From an uncultured Lachnospiraceae bacterium (lineage in GTDB: Bacteria; Bacillota; Clostridia; Lachnospirales; Lachnospiraceae), in contig CATOOV010000007.1 in NCBI GenBank assembly GCA_951801955.1, positions 1 through 64,000 on the forward strand: a stretch of DNA of 64,000 bases, read 5' to 3'. The notes beneath the pieces are model-generated. The model was not told the origin of the DNA, did no database searches, and worked only from the letters and a program-made list of their open reading frames with translations. The position numbers and the translations under genes were made by a program. This document shows, in pieces, positions 44,173 through 54,129 of the stretch (positions within the stretch are counted from its first letter, which is position 1; each line of letters begins with the position of its first letter).

Positions 44173-45855
44173 ATGGCAACAAAGGCATATTATCCAAGAA
44201 CAGAGATTGGACCAGGTAAAGTTGGTTTCGCAAAGACACGTTCCATTATTGAAGCCGCTTTCTATGGAAACAATGTAGTGAAAGTAAACACATTGAGAGA
44301 GGCATATGAACTTGCAAAGAATTCTCCGGGAACGATTGTAACAGACATGCCTGTATATAAAGGAGAGGAATTTGGGCTTGACCCAGATGCAAAGGTATTG
44401 TTACTGAACGATGGCTCCATTACCGGACGTTATGCCCCTGCAAGAAGAATCACAGGAAAACCTGGCGTTAATACCACAGAGCTGGACAAAATCTTAATGG
44501 ATGCTGTGTATGATTCAAGATGGAAAACTATGTACCATGCAGAGGTATATATTGGGCTTGATCCAGAGTTTATGGTAAAAGCACATCTTTTGATCCCAGA
44601 AGGGGAAGAGAATCTTCTGTACTCCTGGATGTTGAATTTCCAGTATATGTCTGATCAGTATGTTAAGATGTATAAATCATCCAAGCTGTATGAAAATGAA
44701 CCAGATATTTATATTTTCTCTGATCCCCAGTGGGTTGGAACTGATAAGACAGATATCTGTGATCCAAACTGCCTGTGCTATTTTAATACAGATACAAACT
44801 GTGCAGGTATTCTGGGTATGAGATATTTTGGAGAGCATAAGAAAGGAACCCTGACGTTAGCATGGGCATTGGCAAACAGGAATGGTTATGCTTCCTGCCA
44901 CGGCGGACAGAAAGAGTATACGTTGGAAGATGGTTCGAAATATGTTGCAGCGGTATTTGGATTGTCTGGATCCGGAAAATCTACGATTACCCATGCAAAA
45001 CATAATAACAAATATCCATCTATCAAAGTATTGCATGATGATGCATTTGTAATCAATGCAGAGACTTGTGCATCTGTTGCATTAGAGCCCACTTATTTTG
45101 ATAAGACTGCAGACTATCCTACTGCATGTGAGGATAATAAATATTTATTAACTGCACAGAACTGCTCTGCAACTTTGGATGAAGATGGAAAGGTCGTTCT
45201 GGTAACAGAGGATATCCGTAATGGTAATGGACGTGCCATTAAATCTAAATTGTGGTCTCCGAACCGTGTGGACAAGATTGAATCACCAGTAAATGCAATC
45301 TTCTGGATTATGAAAGATCCTACCATTCCGCCAGTAGTAAAATTAAAGGGAGCTTCTCTGGCATCTGTTATGGGTGCAACTTTGGCAACAAAACGTTCTA
45401 CCGCAGAACGTCTTGCCGCAGGCGTAGATCCAAACGCTTTGGTAGTAGAGCCTTATGCAAATCCATTCAGAACTTATCCGTTGGTAAACGACTATGAGAA
45501 GTTTAAATCTTTGGTAGAGTCCAAGAATGTGGACTGCTATATTATCAATACTGGAGAGTTTATGGGCAAGAAGGTTCAACCCAAAGATACCCTTGGGGTA
45601 TTGGAAGCAATTGTTGAAAAGAAAGCTGATTTCAAACAGTGGGGTCCGTTTTCTGATATTGAGATCTTCGAATGGGAAGGATTTGTTCCAGATTTATCCG
45701 ATAAAGAGTATATTGAGCAGTTAAAAGCACGTATGCAGGATAGATTAAACTATGTTATAAATCTGGATGAAGCTGAAGGCGGCTTCAACAAACTTCCAGA
45801 AGATGCAGCAGCGGCAATCAAGAAGGTTGTTGATGAGGCAAATACTCTGAATTAA
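44173..45855 (+). CDS. pckA: Phosphoenolpyruvate carboxykinase (ATP)
   Basis: A 560-aa enzyme linking PEP and oxaloacetate; in gut anaerobes it usually runs toward oxaloacetate. The kinase-1a P-loop is GLSGSGKS (residues 263-270), the metal/kinase-2 site is KVLHDDAFV, and RITGKPG is an oxaloacetate-side motif. It is longer than the E. coli enzyme and typical of the clostridial branch. AAGGAGGA precedes the ATG. Confidence 0.92.
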   Translation: MATKAYYPRTEIGPGKVGFAKTRSIIEAAFYGNNVVKVNTLREAYELAKNSPGTIVTDMPVYKGEEFGLDPDAKVLLLNDGSITGRYAPARRITGKPGVNTTELDKILMDAVYDSRWKTMYHAEVYIGLDPEFMVKAHLLIPEGEENLLYSWMLNFQYMSDQYVKMYKSSKLYENEPDIYIFSDPQWVGTDKTDICDPNCLCYFNTDTNCAGILGMRYFGEHKKGTLTLAWALANRNGYASCHGGQKEYTLEDGSKYVAAVFGLSGSGKSTITHAKHNNKYPSIKVLHDDAFVINAETCASVALEPTYFDKTADYPTACEDNKYLLTAQNCSATLDEDGKVVLVTEDIRNGNGRAIKSKLWSPNRVDKIESPVNAIFWIMKDPTIPPVVKLKGASLASVMGATLATKRSTAERLAAGVDPNALVVEPYANPFRTYPLVNDYEKFKSLVESKNVDCYIINTGEFMGKKVQPKDTLGVLEAIVEKKADFKQWGPFSDIEIFEWEGFVPDLSDKEYIEQLKARMQDRLNYVINLDEAEGGFNKLPEDAAAAIKKVVDEANTLN

Positions 45856-45868
45856 GAAATTTTCAAAT

Positions 45869-45904
45869 TTGCTCCCGCAGAATATTTGTATTCTGTGGGA
45901 GCAA
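45869..45904 (+). terminator. Terminator after pckA
   Basis: TTGCTCCCGCAGAATA pairs with TATTCTGTGGGAGCAA (16 bp, one G-T pair) with a 4-nt loop; a GTGTATTTT tail follows. Confidence 0.8.
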
Positions 45905-46026
45905 GTGTATTTTAGAATTTACACTGGGATCCCGGTCCCAATGGACAGGCAGATGCATTTTCGCAGTCTGGTGCATGGATATTGGAGAATTTAACATAGC
46001 AGTAAAGCGGATTAGCCGCGCACTGT

Positions 46027-46046
46027 AAGAACGTCTATGCGTTCTT
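46027..46046 (+). repeat. Hairpin repeat (type B) before the L,D-transpeptidase
   Basis: AAGAACGTCTATGCGTTCTT; a diverged copy 29 bp before the start codon. Confidence 0.6.
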
Positions 46047-46075
46047 GAAAACAAGGACAGATTTGAGGAATGGAT

Positions 46076-49012
46076 ATGAAGAAGAAAAAGATTATAGTGT
46101 TATTTGTGTTTTGTTTTATGCTTCTGTCTGCTGTTTTCCTGAATAAAGGAGAGGCGCAGGCGGCAGGAAATTATTCGATTCAGATAAATAAGGGAACAAA
46201 TGTGGTGACCGTATTCCGCAGCAATGGTACGCCAGAGAGGGCGTTTGTATGTTCTACCGGATATGCAACACCCATAGGAACTTTTTATACCAGCCAGAAA
46301 CTCCGTTGGCATGTGTTGGACGGACCATCTTATGGACAGTATTGTACACGAATTACAGGTTCTATTTTGTTCCATTCTGTATGGTATTATGGAAATGGAG
46401 ATTATGCTTCCCAGTCTTATCGGGAGTACAATAAACTGGGTACTACAGCAAGCCATGGCTGTGTACGTTTGACCGTGGCAGATGCAAAATGGATTTATGA
46501 AAATTGCCCGCTGCAGACAAGGGTGACTGTAATTTATGGTTCATCAGCAAATGATCCCTTGGGAAAACCGGAAGCAATTAAGATTCCGCCAAATTATGGC
46601 AGCCGGGGATGGGATCCTACCGATCCAATGCCAGGAAATCCATATAGTAATTTAAGACCGTCCATTGACGTGAACAATGCACCGACCCAGATTGGATATG
46701 GAAGCCCGTTTAATGCATATACAGGCATTTCGGCAAGAGATTCCCTGGGCAATGATATTACGGCAAAACTTACATGCAGCGGGTCAGTGAATACATATCA
46801 GTTGGGAAGTTACCAGGTGAGTTATGCGGTAACAGATGCACTGGGGAGAAATGCTTATGCAGATGTAATTTATAATGTGGTAGATACCGTTCATGCAACG
46901 ATCTCAGGCGTTATAGGTTCCCAGACAAAAGAGTATAATTCGAAGCTGGATTTACGCTCAAATGTCAGCGCTAGTACCATTGACCAGAAAAATTTGACAA
47001 GTAAAATTAAGATAAAAATTGTTTATCCAAAGACGAAAACGGAAAAGCTGTATAAGAAGAACGTGATCAAGCTGAATAAGCTTGGAACGTATAAGATTAA
47101 TTATTATGTGACTAATCCCAATAATGGGCTGATGACGAAAGTGACAGGAAAGGTTATTGTAAAAGATACCAAGAAACCAAAGCTTTCCGGCGTTTCTTCC
47201 AAAAAGACGCTGGAATACAATTCTGTTAAGAATTTGATGTCTGGCGTAAAAGCAAAGTTGGTTTCTGGTAAGAATGTGACCTCCAAAATTGTAGTAAAGA
47301 TAAAGGTACCAGGAAAGACAAAATATACAAAATTATCTTCTAAAAAGTATAAGAAATATAAATTTAATAAGCTTGGAACTTACAAGGTAGAATATTCCGT
47401 AGCAAATCCTTATAATAAAAAAGCTGTGACAAAGAAGGTAACAACTATCACAGTGCGAGATACCAAGAAACCAAAACTTTCCGGTGTTTCTTCCAAAAAG
47501 ACGCTGGAGTATAAATCTAAACTTAACTTACGGTCTGGTGTAACGGCAAAATTGGTATCCGGCAAAAACATGACCTCGAAGATTGTGATTAAGGTTAAAG
47601 TACCAGGAAGCCAAAAATTCAAGACACTGAAAACTGCTGACAGTAAAAAATATTATTTTACCAAAGTAGGCGTCTATACAGTAGAATACTCCGTGGCAAA
47701 TCCTTATAATAAAAAGGCTGTGGCAAAGAAAAATATGAAGGTTACGGTCAAGGATACAAAGCCGCCGGTTATTTCTGGTGTAAGTAATAAAAATGTAGCG
47801 TTGGGAGATAGTCTTGATTTGAGAGCTGGCGTAAAGGCAAAACTGAAATCAGGTACCAGTGTTACTTCTGCAATAAGTATTTCTGTGACTACGCCTGCGG
47901 GCAAGACTTCAAAATGGACAGGAAAGAAGTATACTTTTGACCAAGTAGGGAACTATAAGGTTGTTTATACAGCTACGAATCCAAATAGCAAGAAGAGCGC
48001 TAAGAAAACTATGACAGTGAAAGTAACAGACAAGCGGACGCCTAAGATTACCATAGCTTCCAACAAAGTACTGAAAGTGGAGGCAGGTATGTCGTATGAA
48101 GTATATGCAGGTGTAACGGCAACACTGTCAGATAACTCACCACTCAAAGCAACTGCTTCAATTACAGGAAAAGATGGGAATGGCCAGACAATAAAAGTTC
48201 CTGCAATTAATAAAAATGGCATAGTAGTATTTAGGACAGTGGGAACTTATACCATTACTTATAAAGCAGTAAATACCAACAATAATAAAAAAGCAGAAAA
48301 AAGTATTACTGTGAAGGTGATTGCTGTACAGCAACCGCAGATTACCATAGCTTCCAATAAAGTACTGGAAGTCGAGGCAGGTACATCCTATGAGGTATAT
48401 GCAGGAGTTACTGCAGTGCTGCCAGATCAGACCACGCTCCCAGTAACTGCTTCGATTACAGGAAAAGATGAGAATGACCAGACAATAAAAGTTCCCGCAA
48501 TTAATAAAAATGGCATAGTAGTATTTAGGACAGTGGGAACTTATACCATTACTTATAAAGCAGTAAATACCAACAATAATAAAAAAGCAGAAAAAAGTAT
48601 TACTGTGAAGGTGACTGCCGTACAGGAACCGCAGATTACCATAGCTTCCAATAAAGTACTGGAAGTCGAGGCAGGTACATCCTACGAGGTATATGCAGGA
48701 GTTACTGCAGTGCTGCCAGACCAGACGATTCTTCCGGTAACTGCTTCCATAACAGGGGTGGATTCCAATAATCAGCCGCTGGAAGTTCCAGTGATAGGTG
48801 AAGATGGTAAAGTATTACTGGAAATGCCTGGAACTTATACGATCACTTACACGGCTGTAAATCCAAACAATGGAAAGAAAGCAACCGCAAGCTTCACGGT
48901 AACAGTGAAAGCAAAAGAAGTACAAGAACCTGAGAATGGAAGTGAAAAAGAAAAAGTGTCTGATGTGCTGCCAGTCAGTCCCGATGACGGCAAGGAAGAG
49001 GATGGAAAATAA
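46076..49012 (+). CDS. Exported L,D-transpeptidase with Ig-like repeats
   Basis: The start ATG 46076 has GAGGA seven bases upstream. After a signal peptide (about residues 5-30) comes a YkuD domain: HSVWYY and TTASHGCVRL, with nucleophile C129 and H127. Then at least seven Ig-like repeats of ~85 residues extend to residue ~960, several starting with DTKKPKLSGVSSKKTLEY or ITIASNKVLEVEAG. The last three are nearly identical at DNA level over long stretches, signs of recent duplication. The tail is charged, with no LPXTG. The enzyme would crosslink peptidoglycan or attach proteins, with the repeats as a surface stalk. Confidence 0.88.
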   Translation: MKKKKIIVLFVFCFMLLSAVFLNKGEAQAAGNYSIQINKGTNVVTVFRSNGTPERAFVCSTGYATPIGTFYTSQKLRWHVLDGPSYGQYCTRITGSILFHSVWYYGNGDYASQSYREYNKLGTTASHGCVRLTVADAKWIYENCPLQTRVTVIYGSSANDPLGKPEAIKIPPNYGSRGWDPTDPMPGNPYSNLRPSIDVNNAPTQIGYGSPFNAYTGISARDSLGNDITAKLTCSGSVNTYQLGSYQVSYAVTDALGRNAYADVIYNVVDTVHATISGVIGSQTKEYNSKLDLRSNVSASTIDQKNLTSKIKIKIVYPKTKTEKLYKKNVIKLNKLGTYKINYYVTNPNNGLMTKVTGKVIVKDTKKPKLSGVSSKKTLEYNSVKNLMSGVKAKLVSGKNVTSKIVVKIKVPGKTKYTKLSSKKYKKYKFNKLGTYKVEYSVANPYNKKAVTKKVTTITVRDTKKPKLSGVSSKKTLEYKSKLNLRSGVTAKLVSGKNMTSKIVIKVKVPGSQKFKTLKTADSKKYYFTKVGVYTVEYSVANPYNKKAVAKKNMKVTVKDTKPPVISGVSNKNVALGDSLDLRAGVKAKLKSGTSVTSAISISVTTPAGKTSKWTGKKYTFDQVGNYKVVYTATNPNSKKSAKKTMTVKVTDKRTPKITIASNKVLKVEAGMSYEVYAGVTATLSDNSPLKATASITGKDGNGQTIKVPAINKNGIVVFRTVGTYTITYKAVNTNNNKKAEKSITVKVIAVQQPQITIASNKVLEVEAGTSYEVYAGVTAVLPDQTTLPVTASITGKDENDQTIKVPAINKNGIVVFRTVGTYTITYKAVNTNNNKKAEKSITVKVTAVQEPQITIASNKVLEVEAGTSYEVYAGVTAVLPDQTILPVTASITGVDSNNQPLEVPVIGEDGKVLLEMPGTYTITYTAVNPNNGKKATASFTVTVKAKEVQEPENGSEKEKVSDVLPVSPDDGKEEDGK

Positions 49013-49047
49013 TGTGTCTGAAACATGAATTTAACATTAATTTTTAG

Positions 49048-49076
49048 TTGCGGTTTTGGGCATAATAGAGTATAAT
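49048..49076 (+). promoter_or_regulatory. Promoter of 6S RNA
   Basis: TTGCGG (49048-49053) and a perfect TATAAT (49071-49076), spacer 17 bp. The predicted start at about 49083 fits the 5' stem of the RNA. Confidence 0.75.
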
Positions 49077-49083
49077 CAGGTTA

Positions 49084-49276
49084 GCTAGAAAGTATTCCTG
49101 GGGTGTTCGATACCCTGCTATTTTGAACCTACATTTACTTTTATGGGATTCCTATATTGCCGATTGGATGTCAAGCCGTCATTATGCAGCGGAAGACAAA
49201 AGAGAGGTTGCGGTTACCCACCTAGCTTGGCTAGGAGTCAAAATTGCAGGAAACGGCATTCTGGGGTACTTTCCAG
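49084..49276 (+). ncRNA. ssrS: 6S RNA
   Basis: The 5' part TATTCCTGGGGTGTTCGATA and the 3' part GCATTCTGGGGTACTTTCC follow the layout of 6S RNA (in E. coli TTCTCTGAGATGTTCG ... GGCATCTCGGAGATTC). The ends pair: TAGAAAGTA (49086-49094) with TACTTTCCA (49268-49276). Two strands enclose a large central bubble with the expected internal hairpins. Length ~190 nt is typical. The RNA mimics an open promoter and binds RNA polymerase. A clear promoter lies just upstream. ORFs drawn through it are artefacts. Confidence 0.75.
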
Positions 49277-49408
49277 AAAAGACTTGAAAGATACAAAAGA
49301 GATTTACAAAAGAAAATTGGCGCAGAAGTTTCAAAAGAATTGATGAAAATACGAAGGATAATAGATACAAAAGAATCATAAGGCACGAAAGATAAACTAC
49401 AAAAGAGG

Positions 49409-49437
49409 AAAGGCTGCTTTGGAGAAAGGCAGCCTTT
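49409..49437 (+). terminator. Terminator downstream of 6S RNA
   Basis: AAAGGCTGC (49409-49417) pairs with GCAGCCTTT (49429-49437), followed by CTTATATAGG. It may end a longer 6S precursor; the 130 bp between hold no other feature that I can see. Confidence 0.65.
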
Positions 49438-49593
49438 CTTATATAGGAAATTTTTTATATATCAGATGAGGCAGGGCGCCCGTCTTTATAGGCGGCAAGT
49501 ACTTGCGTTTTAGCGACGGGAGGGGTTCCCCATCTGATAATCCTTTGGCGGGGGCAGGATGTCCGGTAGACATCTGTTAAGTACCAAGCAACC

Positions 49594-49772
49594 GTGCTTG
49601 GCACAAAGAACAAAAGTGTGTTTCACGCACCCCCGCGACCAACTTCTTTTGCTAACGCATCTTTTGTTCCGCGCCGAGCACAATTGCGCAGCAATATTTT
49701 CCCATTGTGCGAGTGTGCACCCTGCCCAGGGGGCTTTTCTCATATAGGAAACTTTACCGAACTTCCTATATG
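49594..49772 (-). repeat. Type A repeat, full-length minus-strand copy
   Basis: In reverse it has the full order: palindrome CATATAGGAA...TTCCTATATG (49741-49772), GCCCCCTGGGCAGGGTGCAC, GGCGCGGAACAAAAGATGCG, AGCAAAAGAAG and GTGCGTGAAACACAC. This is the best full-length example, ~180 bp. It directly abuts the MITE-like copy. Confidence 0.8.
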
Positions 49773-49782
49773 AGAACAAAAG

Positions 49783-49968
49783 ATATTACTCCGGCGGTTA
49801 AATATCGCGTTTTTACTTGTCCAAATTTCTATCTGGCATGTTGTACCCGATAAAGCGTGGCAGACCCTCATCAATCGTTGCAGCGTTTGCTGCAACTCAT
49901 TCTTCCGCTTTGCAGATGAAAATTTATTTTGCGTAAAATTCATTGATATTTAACTGCCAGAGTAATAC
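49783..49968 (-). mobile_element. MITE-like element, copy 2
   Basis: It is collinear in reverse with 20511-20697, with the same ends (ATTACTCCGGCGGTTAAATA; one end changed to TAACTGCCAGAGTAAT). It sits ~70 bp before the SpoIID/LytB gene. Confidence 0.85.
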
Positions 49969-50038
49969 ATAAGAGAATTTTGTTTTTTAATGATCTTTCT
50001 CTTAAAAATCAAAAAGTGATAGAATAGGAAATAACTAT

Positions 50039-52294
50039 ATGGAAAAATTAGATTCCGCAAAAAAAAGAAATTTTATAATGGGCGCCCTCTGTATGTTTTT
50101 GTTGATACTTATGGTCTGGTTTATTCAGGCAGTCACAGCAAAACAAGTAATTACAGAGTACAGCAGTGAATATGTTGCCATGGCAGAACTGCCTTCCCAG
50201 TTAAGCTTTACCTATTACGAAGAAGAGGAATGGGAACAGAAACTAAAGGAAACCCTTCATCAAAAAAACCTCAATGGAAAATTAACTTATGGTAAACTTC
50301 AACTTATACTGAAACAGCTTTCTGTCCAGCAATACATAACTTACCAGGATAAATTTTCTTGGAAAATAGTGCCTCGTGCCCTGTGGAATGAACTCTATGA
50401 ACAAATTTTGGATTTGTTGGATACCGACAATCAGGTGGAGGTTTCGAATTTGGTATTTTTGACAGAGGGTGAAAAAGAGGAACCTTCCAATCAGCGCCTG
50501 ACACAAGAAGGATATCTTCAGGTTGCAGAAGGGGTTGATTATTTTCATTGTTACGATATGTACCAGGTGTATGTGAAGAATGGACGAATTATTGGCGTCA
50601 ATAGCGAATATAAAGACAAATTGACCCTAAAAAACGTATTTATCCATAATACTGAGGATGAAAAAGCTGAGATTCTCTATGAAAATCAGAAGATTTCTCT
50701 GGATATCAAAGGTCTGAAAGAACAGATACAGAATACGATTTGTGATGTGGAATGGAAGGACCATGCAGTTACTGCGATTTATAAGAAAGAAGACCGCATT
50801 TCTGGCAAGGTATTGAGTTTTGATGAAAAGAAGATTGAAATTTCGGGTTATGGAACCTTAAAACATACAGGGAAGTTAAAAATTTACAAGACTTATGGAA
50901 CCGTGGAAGAGTTGGACGAATCAAAACTGGTAATCGGAAATCTCAAAGCAGACTTTGTGGTAGCAGAAAAGAAAGTATGCGGTATTATTTTAAAAGAGCC
51001 TGCATCCATCGAGAATATCCGTGTATTACTGCTGAATGGGGAGAATGGAAAATTTCACGACAATCCTTTTTTGGTGGCAGACGCAGATGGGACGGTGACC
51101 ATTGGAGATAAGGAAAAAACCATTCGTGCAGGAAAGGTTATAAAAGCAGCAAAATATCTGGGAAAAAAAGCAGACTATGTGAAAATTACATTGAAAGATG
51201 AAAATGGAAGAATTTATTTTTCAGATAAAAAAGGAAACTATACTTCCCTGGGGTATCGTGGAACCATGGAGATCCGGAAATATCTAGAAGGGTACGGCGT
51301 AGTAAATGAACTGCCTTTGGAGCAGTATCTCTATGGCGTTGTCCCAAGTGAAATGCCGGCGACATTCGAAAGGGATGCACTTTGTACCCAGGCAGTCTGT
51401 GCCAGAAGTTATGCGTGTATCCATCTTATGCGGGGAGATTATGCAGCGTTTGGCGCCCATGTAGATGACAGTACCAGTTACCAGGTATACAATAAGCAGG
51501 CAGAAGATCCAAACACATGTCTCGCTGTGGACGATACCGTAGGCGAAGTCGTGAAATATCAGGGTGAAATCGCAGAAAGTTATTTTTTCTCAACTTCTTG
51601 TGGGTATACAGGAGATATGGACGTGTGGAATGTGGAATCTGAGGGGGCAAATGGATACCTGCAGGGAATTTCCTTGATTTCAGATGGAAGCACCCCAGAT
51701 ATTTCCGATGAGGAAAAATTTGCAGAATTTATAAAAAACCAAGATATCGTTTCCTATGATAATGAAAGTTCTTATTTCCGCTGGCGTGCCGAACTTTCTG
51801 TAAAAGAAAAAGCAGATGCTTTCAATGCAGCGGTTGCGGCACGGTTTCAGGCAAACAGCGAGAATATACAGATTGCAAAAGCAGATGGGGCAGAAGGGAC
51901 AGATGCCGATCTGGCGGGATTTGGCGCCGTAACAGGAATTTCTGTAGAGGAGCGTTGTACTGGGGGCGCAATTAAAAGGCTGCGTATCTCCTATGAAAAG
52001 GGGAGTGTAACGCTGCTTACAGAATATAATGTCCGTTATGTGCTGGGGGTAGCAGCCACAAAAGTGACGGATAAAAATAATAACCCTGTGGATATGCAGC
52101 TTTTGCCCAGTGCATACTGTACAGTGATTCCAGTGGAAAAAGGATATGTGCTATATGGCGGAGGATATGGTCATGGGATTGGGATGTGCCAAATGGGAGC
52201 CAATGGCATGGCAAAAGCAGGTATGAAATATATGGATATACTGATGACGTTTTATAAAGATATTACGATTGAAAATGTATACAATGAGGATTAA
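50039..52294 (+). CDS. SpoIID/LytB-domain protein
   Basis: A 751-aa protein with an N-terminal anchor (residues ~12-32), a large uncharacterised region and a SpoIID/LytB domain from about residue 415: NELPLEQYLYGVVPSEMPATF, AVCARSYA, and the C-terminal GYGHGIGMCQMGANGMA. In SpoIID this domain is a lytic transglycosylase acting on peptidoglycan without peptide stems. It is followed after 5 bp by a YihY-family gene, so both probably form an operon. The start has no strong ribosome site. Confidence 0.88.
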   Translation: MEKLDSAKKRNFIMGALCMFLLILMVWFIQAVTAKQVITEYSSEYVAMAELPSQLSFTYYEEEEWEQKLKETLHQKNLNGKLTYGKLQLILKQLSVQQYITYQDKFSWKIVPRALWNELYEQILDLLDTDNQVEVSNLVFLTEGEKEEPSNQRLTQEGYLQVAEGVDYFHCYDMYQVYVKNGRIIGVNSEYKDKLTLKNVFIHNTEDEKAEILYENQKISLDIKGLKEQIQNTICDVEWKDHAVTAIYKKEDRISGKVLSFDEKKIEISGYGTLKHTGKLKIYKTYGTVEELDESKLVIGNLKADFVVAEKKVCGIILKEPASIENIRVLLLNGENGKFHDNPFLVADADGTVTIGDKEKTIRAGKVIKAAKYLGKKADYVKITLKDENGRIYFSDKKGNYTSLGYRGTMEIRKYLEGYGVVNELPLEQYLYGVVPSEMPATFERDALCTQAVCARSYACIHLMRGDYAAFGAHVDDSTSYQVYNKQAEDPNTCLAVDDTVGEVVKYQGEIAESYFFSTSCGYTGDMDVWNVESEGANGYLQGISLISDGSTPDISDEEKFAEFIKNQDIVSYDNESSYFRWRAELSVKEKADAFNAAVAARFQANSENIQIAKADGAEGTDADLAGFGAVTGISVEERCTGGAIKRLRISYEKGSVTLLTEYNVRYVLGVAATKVTDKNNNPVDMQLLPSAYCTVIPVEKGYVLYGGGYGHGIGMCQMGANGMAKAGMKYMDILMTFYKDITIENVYNED

Positions 52295-52299
52295 GAATC

Positions 52300-53121
52300 A
52301 TGTGGAGAGTAATTGCAGGTATAAGAGCCTTTCTGGAAAAATGTAGAAAAGATAATATCAGCGCCTTTGCCGCGCAGTCAGCATTTTTTATTGTGTTGTC
52401 ATTAATACCTTTTATCATGCTGTTTATTTCACTGGTGCAGTATACGCCGGTAACTGAGAGTATGATTCTTGATATGGTAAACCGTATTATGCCGACGTAT
52501 ATTTCCCCTTTTTTGATTGGGATTATTCACGAAATGTACAATAATTCGATTGGTTTGGTGTCTGCTGCCGCCGTGGTTGCCGTTTGGTCTGCGGCAAAAG
52601 GGATCCAATATCTGACAAATGGGCTGAACAGCGTATATGACATTGAAGAGACGCGAAATTGGATTTTGCTGCGGTTTCGGGCAATTTTGTACACAGTGAT
52701 GCTGGTGGTGGCAATTGTAGTCTCTCTGACCTTGATGGTATTTGGAAACAGCCTGCAGCACTTGATTATCCAGTACCTTCCCTTTGTGTCGCATGTGACC
52801 CAGGGGATATTAAAGCTCCGTTCCCTTATTTTACTGGCGGTCTTGATGTTGTTTTTTGCCATGCTTTTTAAAATGCTGCCCAACCGCAGGGCAGCATTCC
52901 GAAGCCAGCTTCCAGGCAGCATTATGGGCGCCGTGGGCTGGTCGCTGTTATCTTTTGGGATTTCCATTTACGTGGATTATTTCAATGGATTTTCCATGTA
53001 TGGCAGCCTTACCACAATCATCTTGGTAATGCTGTGGCTGTATTTTGGAATTTATATCTTGTTGATATGCGCGGAAGTCAATAATATTTATGAAGAACAT
53101 TGGGCTGACCGGCATGGTTAA
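52300..53121 (+). CDS. YihY/BrkB-family membrane protein
   Basis: A 273-aa protein with six hydrophobic segments and the family pattern DNISAFAAQSAFFIVLSLIP near the start, WSAAKGIQYL in the centre and LLICAEVNNIYEE at the end. The family is called virulence factor BrkB or YihY; its function (possibly transport) is not settled. Confidence 0.88.
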   Translation: MWRVIAGIRAFLEKCRKDNISAFAAQSAFFIVLSLIPFIMLFISLVQYTPVTESMILDMVNRIMPTYISPFLIGIIHEMYNNSIGLVSAAAVVAVWSAAKGIQYLTNGLNSVYDIEETRNWILLRFRAILYTVMLVVAIVVSLTLMVFGNSLQHLIIQYLPFVSHVTQGILKLRSLILLAVLMLFFAMLFKMLPNRRAAFRSQLPGSIMGAVGWSLLSFGISIYVDYFNGFSMYGSLTTIILVMLWLYFGIYILLICAEVNNIYEEHWADRHG

Positions 53122-53374
53122 GCCTAGAAAAGTTAAAAAAGTGTTACAGGGTGCGTTGACCTCATTCTAAAAAATGTGGGTGATGCTATGAAAAAGACTT
53201 CCTGTGCATTTTCAGACTATAACAAGGACTTAACCTTGTATATTGTAAAGGGCTACCGCAATCCCACTGGCTTAGACGATGGGTGATTGTTTTTGGCGGA
53301 TAGGTGGGAAAAAATTATAATTAATCTTAGAATTTGGCACCAGAAAATCTTGCAAAGACGAAAGGGGAGAATAA
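53122..53374 (+). other. Gap with a possible transposase scrap
   Basis: A short frame at 53188-53286 (32 codons, MKKTSCAFSDYNKD, then LYIVKGYRNPTG) resembles the start of IS1634-type transposases, but it is too short to be certain. Nothing else seen. Confidence 0.3.
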
Positions 53375-54121
53375 GATGAAGACACCAAACACAAAGACAA
53401 AAAAGTGACCAAGGCGCCGACCTGTACGAAAAAAGGGGAAAAAGAATTTACCTGTACCATTTGCGGGCAGACGAAAACAGAAGAGCTTGGGAAAACGGCA
53501 CATACCTATAAAATAGTGTTAATAAAGGCAACGACAGCGAAAAATGGAAGTGTGAAAGAGGAATGTAACTGTTGTGGGAAAGTGAAGAACAAAAAGACCA
53601 TTTTCGCTGTAAAATCAGCAGCATTAAACTCTTCTTCCTATACCTACAATGGCAAGGCAAAGAAACCATCCGTTATCATAAGGGATTCAAAACGGAAGGT
53701 CATCAGCAGCCGCAATTTTACAGTTACATATAAGAATAATAAGAAGGTTGGCAAAGCAACAGTAACCATAAAACTGAAAGGAAATTACAAAGGAACCCTT
53801 ACCAAGACGTTTCAAATTGTCCCCAAAGGCACCTCTATTTCAGGGAAAATTACAGCAAAATCCAAAGGATTTACCGTAAAATGGAAGAAGCAGAAAACAT
53901 CCACCACAGGATACCAAGTCCAGTATTCTACCAGTAAAACGTTTGCGAAAAAAGCGACGGTGACAAAGACGATTTCGAGAAACACAGTGACAAAGCTGAC
54001 GGTGAAAAAATTAAAGGCAAAGAAAATGTATTATGTCAGGGTCAGGACATATCAAACAGTGAAAGGAAAGAACTATACTTCGGATTGGTCAAAGAGTAAG
54101 CATGTAACCACAAAGAGATAA
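53375..54121 (+). pseudogene. Decayed surface protein fragment with FN3-like domain
   Basis: The frame is open from 53375 but has no ATG with a signal peptide; only a GTG at 53405 could start it. It begins in a Cys-paired repeat (KAPTCTKKGEKEFTCTICG) common in clostridial cell-surface proteins, then an Ig-like strand region (YTYNGKAKKPSV) and a C-terminal fibronectin III-like domain (GFTVKWKKQK, TGYQVQYSTSK, MYYVRVRTY). It is therefore the C-terminal piece of a larger secreted protein. Confidence 0.65.
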
Positions 54122-54129
54122 ATTTATAT

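Noticed and set aside
49143-49343. 66-codon frame after the L,D-transpeptidase
   Set aside because: It lies inside and beyond the predicted 6S RNA and has no ribosome binding site.
49510-49779. 89-codon minus-strand frame
   Set aside because: Entirely within the type A repeat and its flank.
53188-53286. 32-codon frame as a transposase gene
   Set aside because: Too short; at most a scrap of an IS1634-type N-terminus.
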